A DNA stretch of 64,000 nt from Roseitranquillus sp963749675 (GCA_963749675.1 CAVVNT010000001.1:186001-250000), one strand, 5' to 3'. Positions 55,296 to 64,000 are shown, numbered from the stretch's first letter. Notes: generated from the sequence alone by a model not told the origin. Translations and numbers: made by a program.

Positions 55296-56084
55296 TCATT
55301 CCGGAAACTGCCACGCCGTGGCAGCGTCCGAGATCTCTCCAGCCGTCCGAACCAGCGCCGGTTTCAGTGTCGCAAGGTCATCCAACGTCTTGCGCTGCGT
55401 GGCGCTGGTGATCGACAGGGCGCCGAGAACGCGGCCCCTCGCCTTCAGGATCGGCGCGGCGATGCAGATGATGCCCGGCTCGTGCTCTTCCCGGTCGAAG
55501 GCGATGCCCTCGGTACGGACGCTGCCGAGTTCGGCCTCCAGCGCATCGGGCGACGTGATCGTCGTGCCGGTGTGCGCGAAGTAGGCCTGCAGCTTCAGCG
55601 CCGCGGCTCGCTCGCCGTCCGGGAGGTGGGCGAGCATCGCCTTGCCGACGCCGGTGCAATAGCCCGGCCCGACCTTGCCGGCCTCCGCGAACATCTCGAT
55701 CGGCTGCCGCGCATTGCGCTTGTCGACGTAGAGAACCTGTCCGCGATCGAGCTGGGCGAGGTGGATCGTCTCGCCGACCTCCGCCGACAGCGCGTCGAGG
55801 TAGGGGCGGGCGATCGGAGCCAGCGAACTTTGCCGCCACGCCGCGTGGGCGAGCCGGACGAGGCGGAGGCCAGGCGCATAGGCCTGTGCGTCGGGATCGT
55901 AGCGAAGCATGCTCTGGGCCGTCAGCGTCTGGACGAGACGGTAGAGCGTCGCCTTCGGCAATGGGGAGTCCACGAGCAGGTCGGAGAAGCGGACGAGGCG
56001 GCCGCGCGCGGCCACCATCTCCAGCACGTCGAGCGCCTTCCCGACCGTGCCGGGCGCTGCCGGATGATGCCGGTGGCCGTCCAT
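55296..56084 (-). CDS. IclR-family transcriptional regulator of the galactoside operon
   Basis: A 262-residue regulator. Winged helix: TVGKALDVLEMVAARGRLVR, DSPLPKATLYRLVQTLTAQS; effector domain: TIHLAQLDRGQVLYVDKRNA, GPGYCTGVGKAMLAHLP and EHEPGIICIAAPILKARGRV. ATG 56084 follows GGAAGGAAGG; a longer frame to 56168 lacks a ribosome site. Divergent from the solute-binding gene, with a direct-repeat operator between them. It probably senses galactose, galactonate or 2-keto-3-deoxygalactonate and controls the operon to the right and the ATPase to the left. Confidence 0.93.
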   Translation of the reverse strand: MDGHRHHPAAPGTVGKALDVLEMVAARGRLVRFSDLLVDSPLPKATLYRLVQTLTAQSMLRYDPDAQAYAPGLRLVRLAHAAWRQSSLAPIARPYLDALSAEVGETIHLAQLDRGQVLYVDKRNARQPIEMFAEAGKVGPGYCTGVGKAMLAHLPDGERAAALKLQAYFAHTGTTITSPDALEAELGSVRTEGIAFDREEHEPGIICIAAPILKARGRVLGALSITSATQRKTLDDLATLKPALVRTAGEISDAATAWQFPE

Positions 56085-56133
56085 CAATGCGCCTTCCTTC
56101 CGGTCGAGGCTGCGCCGCGCTCCTCCCGCAGTG

Positions 56134-56190
56134 TTGACAGGGTTAAGACGAAGCCCCCATAGTTTCAATAGTTGGTCTTCGGTTTCAATA
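56134..56190 (+). promoter_or_regulatory. Promoter and direct-repeat operator of the galactoside operon
   Basis: TTGACA at 56134-56139, 18 bp, CATAGT at 56158-56163 form a sigma-70-like promoter toward the SBP gene. GTTTCAATA occurs at 56162-56170 and again at 56182-56190, exactly 20 bp apart, overlapping the -10 and the likely start site. Two helical turns between copies suits a dimer-of-dimers IclR protein acting as repressor. Confidence 0.55.
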
Positions 56191-56228
56191 TTCGGGACCA
56201 GAAGCGCTGAAGCTTTAGGGAGGACTTC

Positions 56229-57488
56229 ATGCTCAGCATTTCACGTTCGGCGGCGGCGACGCTGGCGATTACCGCCGCGCTCGTCGTGCCGGCGAGCGCG
56301 CAGAATCTGTCGGGAACGCTCACGATCTTCTCGGACATGTCGAACCCCGCGCCCCGCGCGGTGATGGAAGACATGGCCGCACGCTTCGACGAGCTGCACC
56401 CGAACCTCGACGTGGAGCTGACGATCATCGACCGGGAGGCCTACAAGACCCAGATCCGCAACTTCCTGACGGCCAACCCGCCGGACGTGGCGAACTGGTA
56501 CGCAGCCAACAGGATGCGCCCCTACGTCGAGGCCGGGCTGTTCGAAGACGTCTCCGACCTCTGGGACGAGCCCGAAATACAGGAGAACCTCTCCTCGACC
56601 GAAGGCGCGATGACCCTCGACGGCAAGCAGTGGGGCGTGCCCTACACTTACTACCAGTGGGGCGTCTATTACCGCGAGGACATCTACGACGAGTTGGGCC
56701 TCGAGGAGCCGCAGGACTGGGAGACGCTCAAGTCCAACTGCGAGGCGATCCTCGATTCCGGCCGCAAGTGTTTCACGATCGGGACGAAGTTCCTTTGGAC
56801 CGCGGGCGGCTGGTTCGACTACATCAACATGCGCACCAACGGCTACGACTTCCACATGCAGCTCACCAATGGCGAGGTGCCTTGGACGGACGACCGCGTC
56901 CGCCAGACCTTCGCCAACTGGCGCGAACTGATCGACATGGGCGCCTATATCGACAACCACCAGTCCTACAGCTGGCAGGAGGCGCTGCCCTTCATGGTGA
57001 ACGGCGACGCCGTGGCATACCTGATGGGCAACTTCGCCGTGGCGCCGATGCGCGAGGCGGGCCTCAGCGAAGACCAGCTCGATTTCTACCAGTTCCCGAA
57101 GATCAACCCCGATGTGGAGCTGGCGGAGGATGCGCCGACCGACACATTCCACATCCCGTCGGGCGCCGACAACAAGGAGGCGGCGCGCGAGTTCCTGCGC
57201 TTCGTCGTCTCGGCCGAGAACCAGACCCAGATCAATGCCGGCGATGCGCTGGGTCAGCTGCCCGTCAACTCGGCCTCGTCGGTGGACGATGATGAGATGC
57301 TGAAGCAGGGCTTCGAGATGTTGTCCTCGAACGCCCCGGGCGGCATCGCGCAGTTCTTCGACCGCGACGCCCCGGCCGAGATGGCCGCCATCGCGATGGA
57401 GGGCTTTCAAGAGTTCATGGTGTTCCCAGACAACCTCGACGACATCCTGAACCGGCTGGAGCAGGCGCGGCAGCGCATCTACCAGTAA
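56229..57488 (+). CDS. CUT1 sugar ABC transporter substrate-binding protein
   Basis: A 419-residue family 1 extracellular binding protein. ATG follows AGGGAGGA; leader RSAAATLAITAALVVPASAQ. Mature: GTLTIFSDMSNPAPRAVMED, AARFDELHPNLDVELTIIDR, then WGVPYTYYQWGVYYREDIYD, the aromatic-rich sugar site, and NGDAVAYLMGNFAVAPM. Its neighbours (two permeases, alpha- and beta-galactosidases) indicate galactosides such as raffinose, melibiose or lactose-type oligosaccharides as ligand. Intact, first gene of the operon. Confidence 0.94.
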   Translation: MLSISRSAAATLAITAALVVPASAQNLSGTLTIFSDMSNPAPRAVMEDMAARFDELHPNLDVELTIIDREAYKTQIRNFLTANPPDVANWYAANRMRPYVEAGLFEDVSDLWDEPEIQENLSSTEGAMTLDGKQWGVPYTYYQWGVYYREDIYDELGLEEPQDWETLKSNCEAILDSGRKCFTIGTKFLWTAGGWFDYINMRTNGYDFHMQLTNGEVPWTDDRVRQTFANWRELIDMGAYIDNHQSYSWQEALPFMVNGDAVAYLMGNFAVAPMREAGLSEDQLDFYQFPKINPDVELAEDAPTDTFHIPSGADNKEAAREFLRFVVSAENQTQINAGDALGQLPVNSASSVDDDEMLKQGFEMLSSNAPGGIAQFFDRDAPAEMAAIAMEGFQEFMVFPDNLDDILNRLEQARQRIYQ

Positions 57489-57567
57489 CGTCGGGCTAGA
57501 CCCGCTCGGCCCCGGGCGCAGCGCCGCGCCCGGAGTTCCGCCGGCACCCCGGACGAGGAGCGATGCG

Positions 57568-58497
57568 ATGACAACAGCCACCTTGCCCGACACCCACGCC
57601 GACGAAGGCGGACAAGGTTGGATCCGGCGAAACCGGGTTCGGCTGGCGCCCTGGCTCTTTCTTGCCCCCGGCGTGCTGTTCTTCCTGTTCTACGTGATCT
57701 TCCCGATTTTCCAGAGCTTCCAGATCTCGTTCTACCGCTGGGACGGTCTGGGCGAGCCGGAGTTCATCGGCATGGCCAACTACCGGGAGCTCTCGACTGA
57801 CCGCGCCTTCGAGGTGTCGGTCTGGAATAATCTCAAGTGGCTCGTCCTGTACCTGCTGGCGATCCCGGGCGGGCTCTTCATCGCACTCTTCCTGAACCAG
57901 ACCGTCACCGGCATCCGTATCTACAAGTCGCTGTTCTTCTTCCCCTTCGTGATATCTCAGGTCGTCGTCGGACTTGTCTTCACCTGGTTCTACGACCCGA
58001 CGTTCGGGCTGCTGAACACGATGCTGGCGTGGGTCGGGGCAGGGCCGATCAACGTGCTCGGCGACCCGACGATGGCGACTTACGGCATCATCGCGGCGGG
58101 CCTCTGGCCGCAGATCGCCTACTGCATGATCCTCTATCTCACGGGGCTCAATGCGGTTGACCCCGAACAGATCGAGGCGGCGCGGCTTGACGGGGCGAAG
58201 GGCGCGCGGATGCTCTGGCACGTGATCCTGCCGCAGTTGCGCCCCGCGACGTTCATCGCCTTCGTCGTGACGATCATCGGCGCACTGCGTTCCTTCGATC
58301 TGATCTCGATCATGACGAATGGCGGGCCGTTCGGATCCACCCGCGTGCTGTCTTTCTACATGTTCGAGAAGGCGCTCTCGGAATACGGGTTCCGCATGGG
58401 CTATGGCGCCGCCATCGCGGTGGTGCTGTTTCTCATCATGCTGTGCTTCATCGCCTACTTCCTCTGGTCGATGTGGCGCCAGGAAAGGGGGCGCTGA
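57568..58497 (+). CDS. Sugar ABC transporter permease (MalF type)
   Basis: A 309-residue inner-membrane permease with six helices. N-terminus LAPWLFLAPGVLFFLFYVIF, then the typical FQSFQISFYRWDGLGEPEFI; the EAA loop facing the ATPase is EQIEAARLDGAKGARMLWHV with ILPQLRPATFIAF. It begins 79 bp after the SBP stop, with GAGGAGCGATG as ribosome site, and is followed by the second permease after one base. Confidence 0.95.
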   Translation: MTTATLPDTHADEGGQGWIRRNRVRLAPWLFLAPGVLFFLFYVIFPIFQSFQISFYRWDGLGEPEFIGMANYRELSTDRAFEVSVWNNLKWLVLYLLAIPGGLFIALFLNQTVTGIRIYKSLFFFPFVISQVVVGLVFTWFYDPTFGLLNTMLAWVGAGPINVLGDPTMATYGIIAAGLWPQIAYCMILYLTGLNAVDPEQIEAARLDGAKGARMLWHVILPQLRPATFIAFVVTIIGALRSFDLISIMTNGGPFGSTRVLSFYMFEKALSEYGFRMGYGAAIAVVLFLIMLCFIAYFLWSMWRQERGR

Positions 58498-58498
58498 G

Positions 58499-59347
58499 AT
58501 GTTTCCGCGGCCGATCCAGCAGGCATCGCGTCCCGCGCAGGCGACCTATCAAGCGATGATCCCCGTCGCGCTGCTTCTGTGGCTCGCGCCACTGATCGCG
58601 GTCGCGGTCTTCTCGATCAAGCCGGACGTCGACTTCACCACAGGCAACTACTGGGGGTGGCCGACGCGGTTCGAGGGGCCAGCCAATTACGGGAAGGTCT
58701 TCTTCGAGAGCGACATGCCGCGCTACCTGATGAACTCGGTCCTGATCACGGTGCCTACGGTAATCGGCGCGGTAGCGCTGTCTTGCATGACGGGCTTTGC
58801 GCTGGGGGTCTACAAGTTCCGCGGCAACCTCTGGATCTTCTTCATGTTCGTGGCGGGCAACTTCGTGCCGTTCCAGATCCTGATGGTGCCGGTGCGGGAC
58901 CTGACTCTCGACCTCGGGCTCTACAACACAAAGACGGGTCTGGTGTTGTTCCACATCGCGTTCCAGACCGGATTCTGCACGCTCTTCATGCGCAACTTCA
59001 TCCGCGCGCTGCCGTTCGAGTTGATCGAGGCCGCGCGGGTCGAGGGGGTGGCCGAATGGCGGATCTTCTGGTTCGTCGTGCTGCCGCTGATGAAGCCCGC
59101 GATCGCCGCGCTGTCAGTGCTGATCTTCACCTTCATCTGGAACGACTACTTCTGGGCAGTCGTGCTGACGCAGGGTGCCGAGAGCCAGCCCGTGACGGCC
59201 GGTATTACCAGCTTCAACGCGCAGTACCGGGCGGCCTACCACCTGATGAGCGCGGGCAGCATCGTGGCGGCGCTGCCGCCGGTCGCGATGTTCTTCCTGA
59301 TGCAGCGCCACTTCATCGCGGGACTGACCCTCGGGGCGGTGAAGTGA
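58499..59347 (+). CDS. Sugar ABC transporter permease (MalG type)
   Basis: A 282-residue permease with six helices, ATG 58499. Features: IPVALLLWLAPLIAVAVFSI, PRYLMNSVLITVPTVIGAVA, the EAA loop FELIEAARVEGVAEWRIFWF and LPLMKPAIAALSVLIFTFIW. The longer upstream frame runs through the previous gene and is rejected. Overlaps the alpha-galactosidase GTG start by four bases, coupling uptake to hydrolysis. Confidence 0.95.
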   Translation: MFPRPIQQASRPAQATYQAMIPVALLLWLAPLIAVAVFSIKPDVDFTTGNYWGWPTRFEGPANYGKVFFESDMPRYLMNSVLITVPTVIGAVALSCMTGFALGVYKFRGNLWIFFMFVAGNFVPFQILMVPVRDLTLDLGLYNTKTGLVLFHIAFQTGFCTLFMRNFIRALPFELIEAARVEGVAEWRIFWFVVLPLMKPAIAALSVLIFTFIWNDYFWAVVLTQGAESQPVTAGITSFNAQYRAAYHLMSAGSIVAALPPVAMFFLMQRHFIAGLTLGAVK

Positions 59348-61431
59348 TCCGATGGTGGCAGCTTCGCGACAACGAGCAGAGCCTCGTCCTCGCCGCGGAG
59401 GACGAGCGTCTGCCGCAGATCGCCTATTGGGGCCCGCGTCTGCCCGAGGCCGAGGATGTCGCCTCACTCGTCGCGGCGTCTGCCCGCGACGTGACCGGCG
59501 GCATGCTCGACGTCCATCCCGACCTCTCGATCTGTCCCGAGGCGAGCCGGAGCTTTCCCGGTCAGCCTGGCCTCCTGCTCCGGGACGGCGAGGGGGCGCC
59601 GATCCATCCCGACTTTCGCCGTGCCGACGAAACGAAGGACGGGGACACGCTGCGCCTGACCTACAGCGACGCCGATCTCGGCCTGACATACACGGCCACG
59701 TTCGCGCTGGACACAGCGACCGGCATGATTTCCGCAGACGCGACGCTGGAAGCCGAGGCGCCGGTCTATCTCGACTGGCTCGCCGCGCCCGTCTTTCCCG
59801 CCTCCGACCGATGCGCCGAGATGATCGACCTCTCCGGGCGCTGGTGCGGCGAGTTCGCGCTGAACCGCGTGCCATGGACGCCCGGCGCCCGGCTGCGCGA
59901 GAACCGGACCGGCCGGACGGGGCACGAGCACCTGCCGCTGCTCTACCTGCCTGAGCCTGGCGCCACCAACACCGCGGGCACGGTGGCGGCGTTCCACTAC
60001 GGCTGGTCGGGCGGTCACCGCATGGTCGCCGAGGAGCTGCCGGATGGGCGGCGCCAGGTGCAGTTCGGACATGCGGCGCGCAGCGAGAGTGCCCCCGGCA
60101 CGCGCTTCATGACCGCGAAGCTGTTTGCATGTCGTTCGGATCGGGGGATGAACGGCTGCGCCGTCGCCTTTCAGCGCCACCTGCGCGACGGGCTCGTGAC
60201 GTGGCCGAGGCCGGAGGTCCCGCGCCCCGTGCACTACAATTGCTGGGAGGCGGTCTATTTCGACCATTCGCTGCCAGAGTTGAAGGACATCGCGTCCCGC
60301 GCCGCGGAGCTGGGGGCGGAGCGGTTCGTGCTGGACGACGGCTGGTTCGGCCGACGCGACGACGACACCTCGTCGCTGGGCGACTGGACGGTGGACCGGC
60401 GAAAGTGGCCCGACGGGCTCGACCCGCTCATCACGCACGTCCATGACGAGGGCATGACTTTCGGTCTCTGGTTCGAGCCGGAGATGGCCAACCCGGACAG
60501 CGAGCTGCTGAGGGCACATCCGGACTGGGTGCTCGGCCCGGACGAACAGATCCTCGGCCGCCACCAGAAGGTGCTCGACATGGGCAATGCGGCGGTGCGC
60601 GAGCATCTCTTCGAGCGGATCGCGGCCATCCTTTCGGCGCACGAGATCGACTACGTGAAGTGGGACCACAACCGCGTCCTGCCGTTCCCGGATGCGCCTC
60701 AGGCCCGCGGCACCTACGCGCTCGTCGACAGGCTGCGCGCGGCGTTCCCCTCCGTCGAGATCGAGAGCTGCGCGAGCGGCGGCGGGCGCATCGATTTCGG
60801 CATCCTGTCGCGGACCCAGCGTGTCTGGTTGTCGGACTCGAACGACGCGCTGGAGCGCTTGCGGATCCAGCACGACGCGGCGCTGCTGCTGCCGCTCGCC
60901 GTCACCGGCAGCCACGTCGGCCCGCGTGTCTGCCACACGTCCGGCCGGACGCTCGACATCCGCTTCCGGGCGTGGGTTGCGGCGCAGCGACACATGGGCT
61001 TCGAGATGGACCCCCGCGAACTGACCGAGGAGGAGGCGCATGTCCTGCGCGACGTCACCGCATGGTGGAAACGGAACCGGGACTGGATGGCCGCGGGCGA
61101 CATCCTGCGGCTCGACGGCGCCGACCCGGCGGTGATCGCGGAGCAGCAGATGGCGCGCGACGGCACGCGGTTCGTTGTGTTCGCCGGCAAGGCCCGTAGC
61201 TCGGACCAGATCGCGCCGCGGCCATTGCGCCTGACCGGTCTCGACCCGGAAGCGCGCTACCGCATTGCGCTTTTCAACAGCGAAGATGCCACGCCCGGCC
61301 TTTCGCGCGGCTATTCAGCGCTGAAGCAAGGCGCGCTGGAGCTCTCCGGGCAGTACCTCATGGGGTACGGCATGACGCTGCCGTGGAGCTTTCCGGAGCG
61401 GATGTGGGTGATCGAGGGGGAGCGGACATGA
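59344..61431 (+). CDS. Alpha-galactosidase, GH36
   Basis: A 695-residue cytosolic glycosidase beginning at GTG 59344 (overlap GTGA with the permease stop). After an N-terminal beta-sandwich, the barrel carries RFVLDDGWFGRRDDDTSSLG, FGLWFEPEMANPDSELL, the nucleophile in DYVKWDHNR, SCASGGGRIDFGILSRT and the acid/base Asp in VWLSDSNDALERLR, followed by HTSGRTLDIRFRAWVAAQRH. All GH36 signatures are intact. No signal peptide, so imported alpha-galactosides are cleaved inside the cell. Confidence 0.95.
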   Translation: MIRWWQLRDNEQSLVLAAEDERLPQIAYWGPRLPEAEDVASLVAASARDVTGGMLDVHPDLSICPEASRSFPGQPGLLLRDGEGAPIHPDFRRADETKDGDTLRLTYSDADLGLTYTATFALDTATGMISADATLEAEAPVYLDWLAAPVFPASDRCAEMIDLSGRWCGEFALNRVPWTPGARLRENRTGRTGHEHLPLLYLPEPGATNTAGTVAAFHYGWSGGHRMVAEELPDGRRQVQFGHAARSESAPGTRFMTAKLFACRSDRGMNGCAVAFQRHLRDGLVTWPRPEVPRPVHYNCWEAVYFDHSLPELKDIASRAAELGAERFVLDDGWFGRRDDDTSSLGDWTVDRRKWPDGLDPLITHVHDEGMTFGLWFEPEMANPDSELLRAHPDWVLGPDEQILGRHQKVLDMGNAAVREHLFERIAAILSAHEIDYVKWDHNRVLPFPDAPQARGTYALVDRLRAAFPSVEIESCASGGGRIDFGILSRTQRVWLSDSNDALERLRIQHDAALLLPLAVTGSHVGPRVCHTSGRTLDIRFRAWVAAQRHMGFEMDPRELTEEEAHVLRDVTAWWKRNRDWMAAGDILRLDGADPAVIAEQQMARDGTRFVVFAGKARSSDQIAPRPLRLTGLDPEARYRIALFNSEDATPGLSRGYSALKQGALELSGQYLMGYGMTLPWSFPERMWVIEGERT

Positions 61432-61474
61432 ATCACCGCACGTTGTCGAACGGCCGCTCGGCGGTGGCGCTCTG

Positions 61475-62386
61475 ATGGCCGACCTCGACTGGATCGCAGT
61501 GGACTGGGGCACTTCCAACCAGCGGGCATGGCTGCTGGACCACGAAGGGAGCGTGATCGCGCGGCGCAGTTCGGACAGGGGCATGAACAGCCTCGACCGC
61601 GAGGGTTTCGAGCCCGCGCTCCTGGAGCTTGTCGGCGACGCGCTGCCGCAGGCGAGCCGCATACCCGTCATCATCTGCGGCATGGCCGGCTCGCGCCAGG
61701 GCTGGGCCGAGGCTCCGTACCGTTCGGTTCCCTGCACGCCTCCCGGCTTGGCCGAGGCGACGAAGGTGCCGGCGAGTGACGCCCGGCTCGACGTGCGCAT
61801 CCTTCCGGGCATCAAGCAGGCGCGCCCCCCCGACGTGATGCGCGGGGAGGAGACCCAGATCGCCGGCATCTTCGCCGCGCGGCCGGATCTCGACGGCGTT
61901 ATATGCCTGCCCGGCACGCACACAAAATGGGTTCAGGTCAGCGCGCGGGAGGTGGTGAGCTTTCGCACCTTCATGACTGGCGAGATCTTCGCGCTCATCG
62001 CGGGCCAGTCGGTCCTGCGGCACACGGTCGGCGCGACGGGGTGGGACGATGCGGTCTTTCGCGACGCGCTGGCCGAGGGGATGTCGCATCCGGCACAGAT
62101 GGCCGCGACGCTGTTCTCGCTGCGCGCGGGCGCTCTGCTCGACGATCTGGCGCCTGCGACGGCGCGGGCGCGGCTGTCGGGCACCCTGATCGGGATGGAA
62201 CTCGCGGGTTCGCGCGCCTACTGGCTGGGCCAGCCGGTCAATGTCGCGGGCACGGGCGGCATCGCCGACGCCTACGCGGCAGCGCTGATGGCACAGGGCT
62301 GCGAGGTCGCGCAGCTCGACGCCGGGGACATCACGCTCGCGGGGCTGGCCGCCGCGCGGGCCGAACTGCGGGAGATGCAGCAATGA
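61475..62386 (+). CDS. dgoK: 2-dehydro-3-deoxygalactonokinase
   Basis: A 303-residue kinase of the De Ley-Doudoroff pathway. WIAVDWGTSNQRAWLLDHEG with SSDRGMNSLDREGFEPALL, IICGMAGSRQGWAEAPY, GEETQIAGIFAARPDLDGVI, CLPGTHTKWVQVS and FMTGEIFALIAGQSVL are DgoK signatures. It phosphorylates 2-keto-3-deoxygalactonate at O6. Start 43 bases after the galactosidase stop; overlaps the aldolase by ATGA. Two earlier enzymes of the route, galactose dehydrogenase and galactonate dehydratase, are not in this window and are probably downstream. Confidence 0.95.
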   Translation: MADLDWIAVDWGTSNQRAWLLDHEGSVIARRSSDRGMNSLDREGFEPALLELVGDALPQASRIPVIICGMAGSRQGWAEAPYRSVPCTPPGLAEATKVPASDARLDVRILPGIKQARPPDVMRGEETQIAGIFAARPDLDGVICLPGTHTKWVQVSAREVVSFRTFMTGEIFALIAGQSVLRHTVGATGWDDAVFRDALAEGMSHPAQMAATLFSLRAGALLDDLAPATARARLSGTLIGMELAGSRAYWLGQPVNVAGTGGIADAYAAALMAQGCEVAQLDAGDITLAGLAAARAELREMQQ

Positions 62387-62988
62387 GCCGCGAAATCATC
62401 GCTATCCTGCGCGGCATCACGCCCGCCGAAGCCGTGCCGATCTGCGAGACGCTGATCGCGGCGGGGATCACCACGATCGAGGTGCCGCTGAACTCTCCGG
62501 AGCCGTTCGAGAGCATCTCGCGAATGGTGGCTGCGGCGGGTGAGCGTGCGGTGATCGGCGCCGGCACCGTCCTGACGGTGGAGGACGTGGATCGTCTCGC
62601 CGGGGTCGGGGCACAAATGGTCGTGTCGCCCGACTGCAACCCCGATGTGGTGCGGGCCACCAAGGCGGCGGGCCTTCTGTCCTATCCCGGCGTCTTCACC
62701 GCCTCCGAATGCTTCACCGCTTTGCGAAGCGGGGCGGACGGGCTCAAGGTCTTCCCGGCCTTCAAGCTCGGCCCCGACGGGCTGAAGGCGCTCGCCGCCG
62801 TGTTGCCGCGCAACGTCTCCACCTACGCCGTGGGCGGCGTCGGCGCGGAGGATTTCGCGAGCTGGCGCGCGGCCGGCGTGACGGGATTCGGCATCGGTTC
62901 GAGCCTCTATGCGCCCGGCACGACGGCCGATGACGTCGCAGACCGGGCAGCGGCGCTCGTCGGCGCTTGGGACGCCGGAGCAGGCTGA
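62383..62988 (+). CDS. dgoA: 2-dehydro-3-deoxy-6-phosphogalactonate aldolase
   Basis: A 201-residue class I aldolase. IIAILRGITPAEAVPICETL (with the catalytic Glu region TTIEVPLNSPEPFESI), AVIGAGTVLTVEDVDRL, MVVSPDCNPDVVRAT, the PGVFTASECFTALRSGADGL stretch and the Schiff-base Lys in LKVFPAFKLGPDGLKAL. Product: pyruvate and glyceraldehyde 3-phosphate. Here it is a separate protein rather than fused to the dehydratase as in E. coli. ATG overlaps the dgoK stop. Confidence 0.95.
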   Translation: MSREIIAILRGITPAEAVPICETLIAAGITTIEVPLNSPEPFESISRMVAAAGERAVIGAGTVLTVEDVDRLAGVGAQMVVSPDCNPDVVRATKAAGLLSYPGVFTASECFTALRSGADGLKVFPAFKLGPDGLKALAAVLPRNVSTYAVGGVGAEDFASWRAAGVTGFGIGSSLYAPGTTADDVADRAAALVGAWDAGAG

Positions 62989-63010
62989 CCGCGACGAGGA
63001 GAGGCTAGGG

Positions 63011-64000
63011 ATGCAGCGGACGCTCGGCACCTGCTACTACCCGGAACACTGGCCGCGGGAGGTCTGGGAGGACGATGCGCGCCGAATGGCCGAGGCAGGC
63101 CTCACCTGGGTCCGCATCGGCGAGTTCGCGTGGAAGCGTCTCGAACCCCGGCCCGGCGTGTTCGAGTGGTCATGGCTCGACGAGGCGATCGAGGTCTTGG
63201 GGCGCGCTGGCCTCAAGGTCGTGCTGGGGACGCCCACCGCAACGCCGCCGCGCTGGATGCTCAAGAGGCATCCCGACATGCTCGCCCTCGATGCCGACGG
63301 AAGACCGCGCAAGTTCGGCTCGCGCCGGCACTATTGCTTCTCGCACTGCGGCTATCTCGAGGAATGTCGATCGATCGTCACCCGCCTCGCCGACCGCTAC
63401 GGCCGAAACCCGCATGCCGCCGCCTGGCAGACGGACAACGAATACGGCTGTCACGATACGGTCGTCTCCTATTCCGAGGCGGCGCGCGTTGCCTTCCGCG
63501 ACTGGCTCGCGCAGAGGCACCAGTCGATCGACGCGCTCAATCGCGCCTGGGGCAACGTCTTCTGGTCGATGGGATATGACAGCTTCGACCAGATCGACCT
63601 GCCGAACCTGACCGTGACCGAGCCGAACCCGGCGCACGCGCTGGCCTTCCGCCGGTTCTGCTCCGATCAGGTCGCGGCCTTCAACCGCGGTCAGGTCGAG
63701 ATCATCCGCGCCCGCTCCGACGCGCCCATCGCCCACAACTACATGGGGCGAGAGATCGCGTTCGATCACTTCAAGGTCGGGGCCGACCTGGATATCGCTA
63801 GTTGGGACTCGTATCCTCTGGGATTTCTGGAGGACCGGGTCGGCGCGAACGACGAGATCAAGCGGCGTTACGCCCGGCAGGGCGACCCAGATTTCCAGGC
63901 CTTCCACCACGACCTCTACCGCGCCGTCGGCCGCGGCCGGTGGTGGGTGATGGAGCAGCAGCCCGGGCCGGTGAACTGGGCGCCCTACAACCCGGCGCCG
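63011..64000 (+). CDS. Beta-galactosidase, GH42 (3' end beyond window)
   Basis: The first 330 residues of a cytosolic GH42 enzyme, usually about 650. ATG 63011 follows GAGGAGAGGCTAGGG. Motifs: MQRTLGTCYYPEHWPREVWE, MAEAGLTWVRIGEFAWKRLE, TPTATPPRWMLKRHPDML, the acid/base Glu in AAWQTDNEYGCHDT and the nucleophile Glu in RWWVMEQQPGPVNWAPYNP near the edge. Together with GH36 it lets the operon use both alpha- and beta-galactosides. Confidence 0.95.
   Translation, partial: MQRTLGTCYYPEHWPREVWEDDARRMAEAGLTWVRIGEFAWKRLEPRPGVFEWSWLDEAIEVLGRAGLKVVLGTPTATPPRWMLKRHPDMLALDADGRPRKFGSRRHYCFSHCGYLEECRSIVTRLADRYGRNPHAAAWQTDNEYGCHDTVVSYSEAARVAFRDWLAQRHQSIDALNRAWGNVFWSMGYDSFDQIDLPNLTVTEPNPAHALAFRRFCSDQVAAFNRGQVEIIRARSDAPIAHNYMGREIAFDHFKVGADLDIASWDSYPLGFLEDRVGANDEIKRRYARQGDPDFQAFHHDLYRAVGRGRWWVMEQQPGPVNWAPYNPAP

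Overview
The window is high-GC DNA from an alphaproteobacterium, most likely Rhodobacteraceae (Roseobacter group) or a close relative. The reasons are the flagellar gene order (motB-flgE-flgK-flgL-flgI facing fliF-fliH-fliN-fliP), CtrA-like TTAA-N7-TTAA boxes in front of flagellar operons, a XoxF-type quinoprotein methanol dehydrogenase cluster with its SoxYZ-like carrier, several TRAP/TTT/ABC uptake systems, and a De Ley-Doudoroff galactose operon. No rRNA, tRNA, CRISPR or phage genes were seen.

Layout. 1-4.2 kb: TRAP-TAXI uptake system and a class III aminotransferase. 4.3-7.4 kb: two surface-polysaccharide genes, a CapD/WbpM-type dehydratase and an epimerase/sugar-transferase fusion. 7.6-18.3 kb: motor, hook, P-ring, MS-ring and export genes, two convergent sets separated by a strong terminator and two small paralogous secreted proteins. 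18.6-30.4 kb: TauE/SafE permeases and a divergent regulon built around a FadR-type GntR repressor: acyl-CoA ligase and ketopantoate-reductase-like enzyme on one side, a tripartite tricarboxylate transporter plus LVIVD propeller, OsmC and aldo-keto reductase on the other. 30.7-32.9 kb: remnants of an amidase and an esterase, then a ring-cleaving dioxygenase divergent from an HxlR regulator. 33-36.4 kb: two paralogous short-chain dehydrogenases, a zinc alcohol dehydrogenase and a membrane-anchored SRPBCC protein. 37.4-46.8 kb: lanthanide-type methanol oxidation (xoxF, xoxG, xoxJ, CxxxCW protein, NitT/TauT-like ABC importer, small periplasmic proteins, SoxYZ-like carrier). 47-51.8 kb: hybrid histidine kinase whose last codons are displaced by a complete IS66-family element. 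51.8-54 kb: a third TauE/SafE and a phosphatase/fructosamine-kinase pair. 54.2-64 kb: an IclR-controlled galactoside operon (CUT1 ABC transporter, GH36 alpha-galactosidase, DgoK, DgoA, GH42 beta-galactosidase running off the end).

A striking property is the number of one-base indels that break otherwise well-preserved genes between about 0.1 and 44.5 kb (TRAP permease, flgK, flgI, fliF, acyl-CoA ligase, LVIVD gene, xoxF, xoxG, xoxJ, CxxxCW gene, ABC permease and ATPase). Nearly all are +1 insertions, often turning a single A or T into two, and the protein is restored exactly when the base is removed. I read these mainly as sequence errors and annotate the genes as single units across the breaks. 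The amidase/esterase remnants and the IS66 transposase look like genuine decay.
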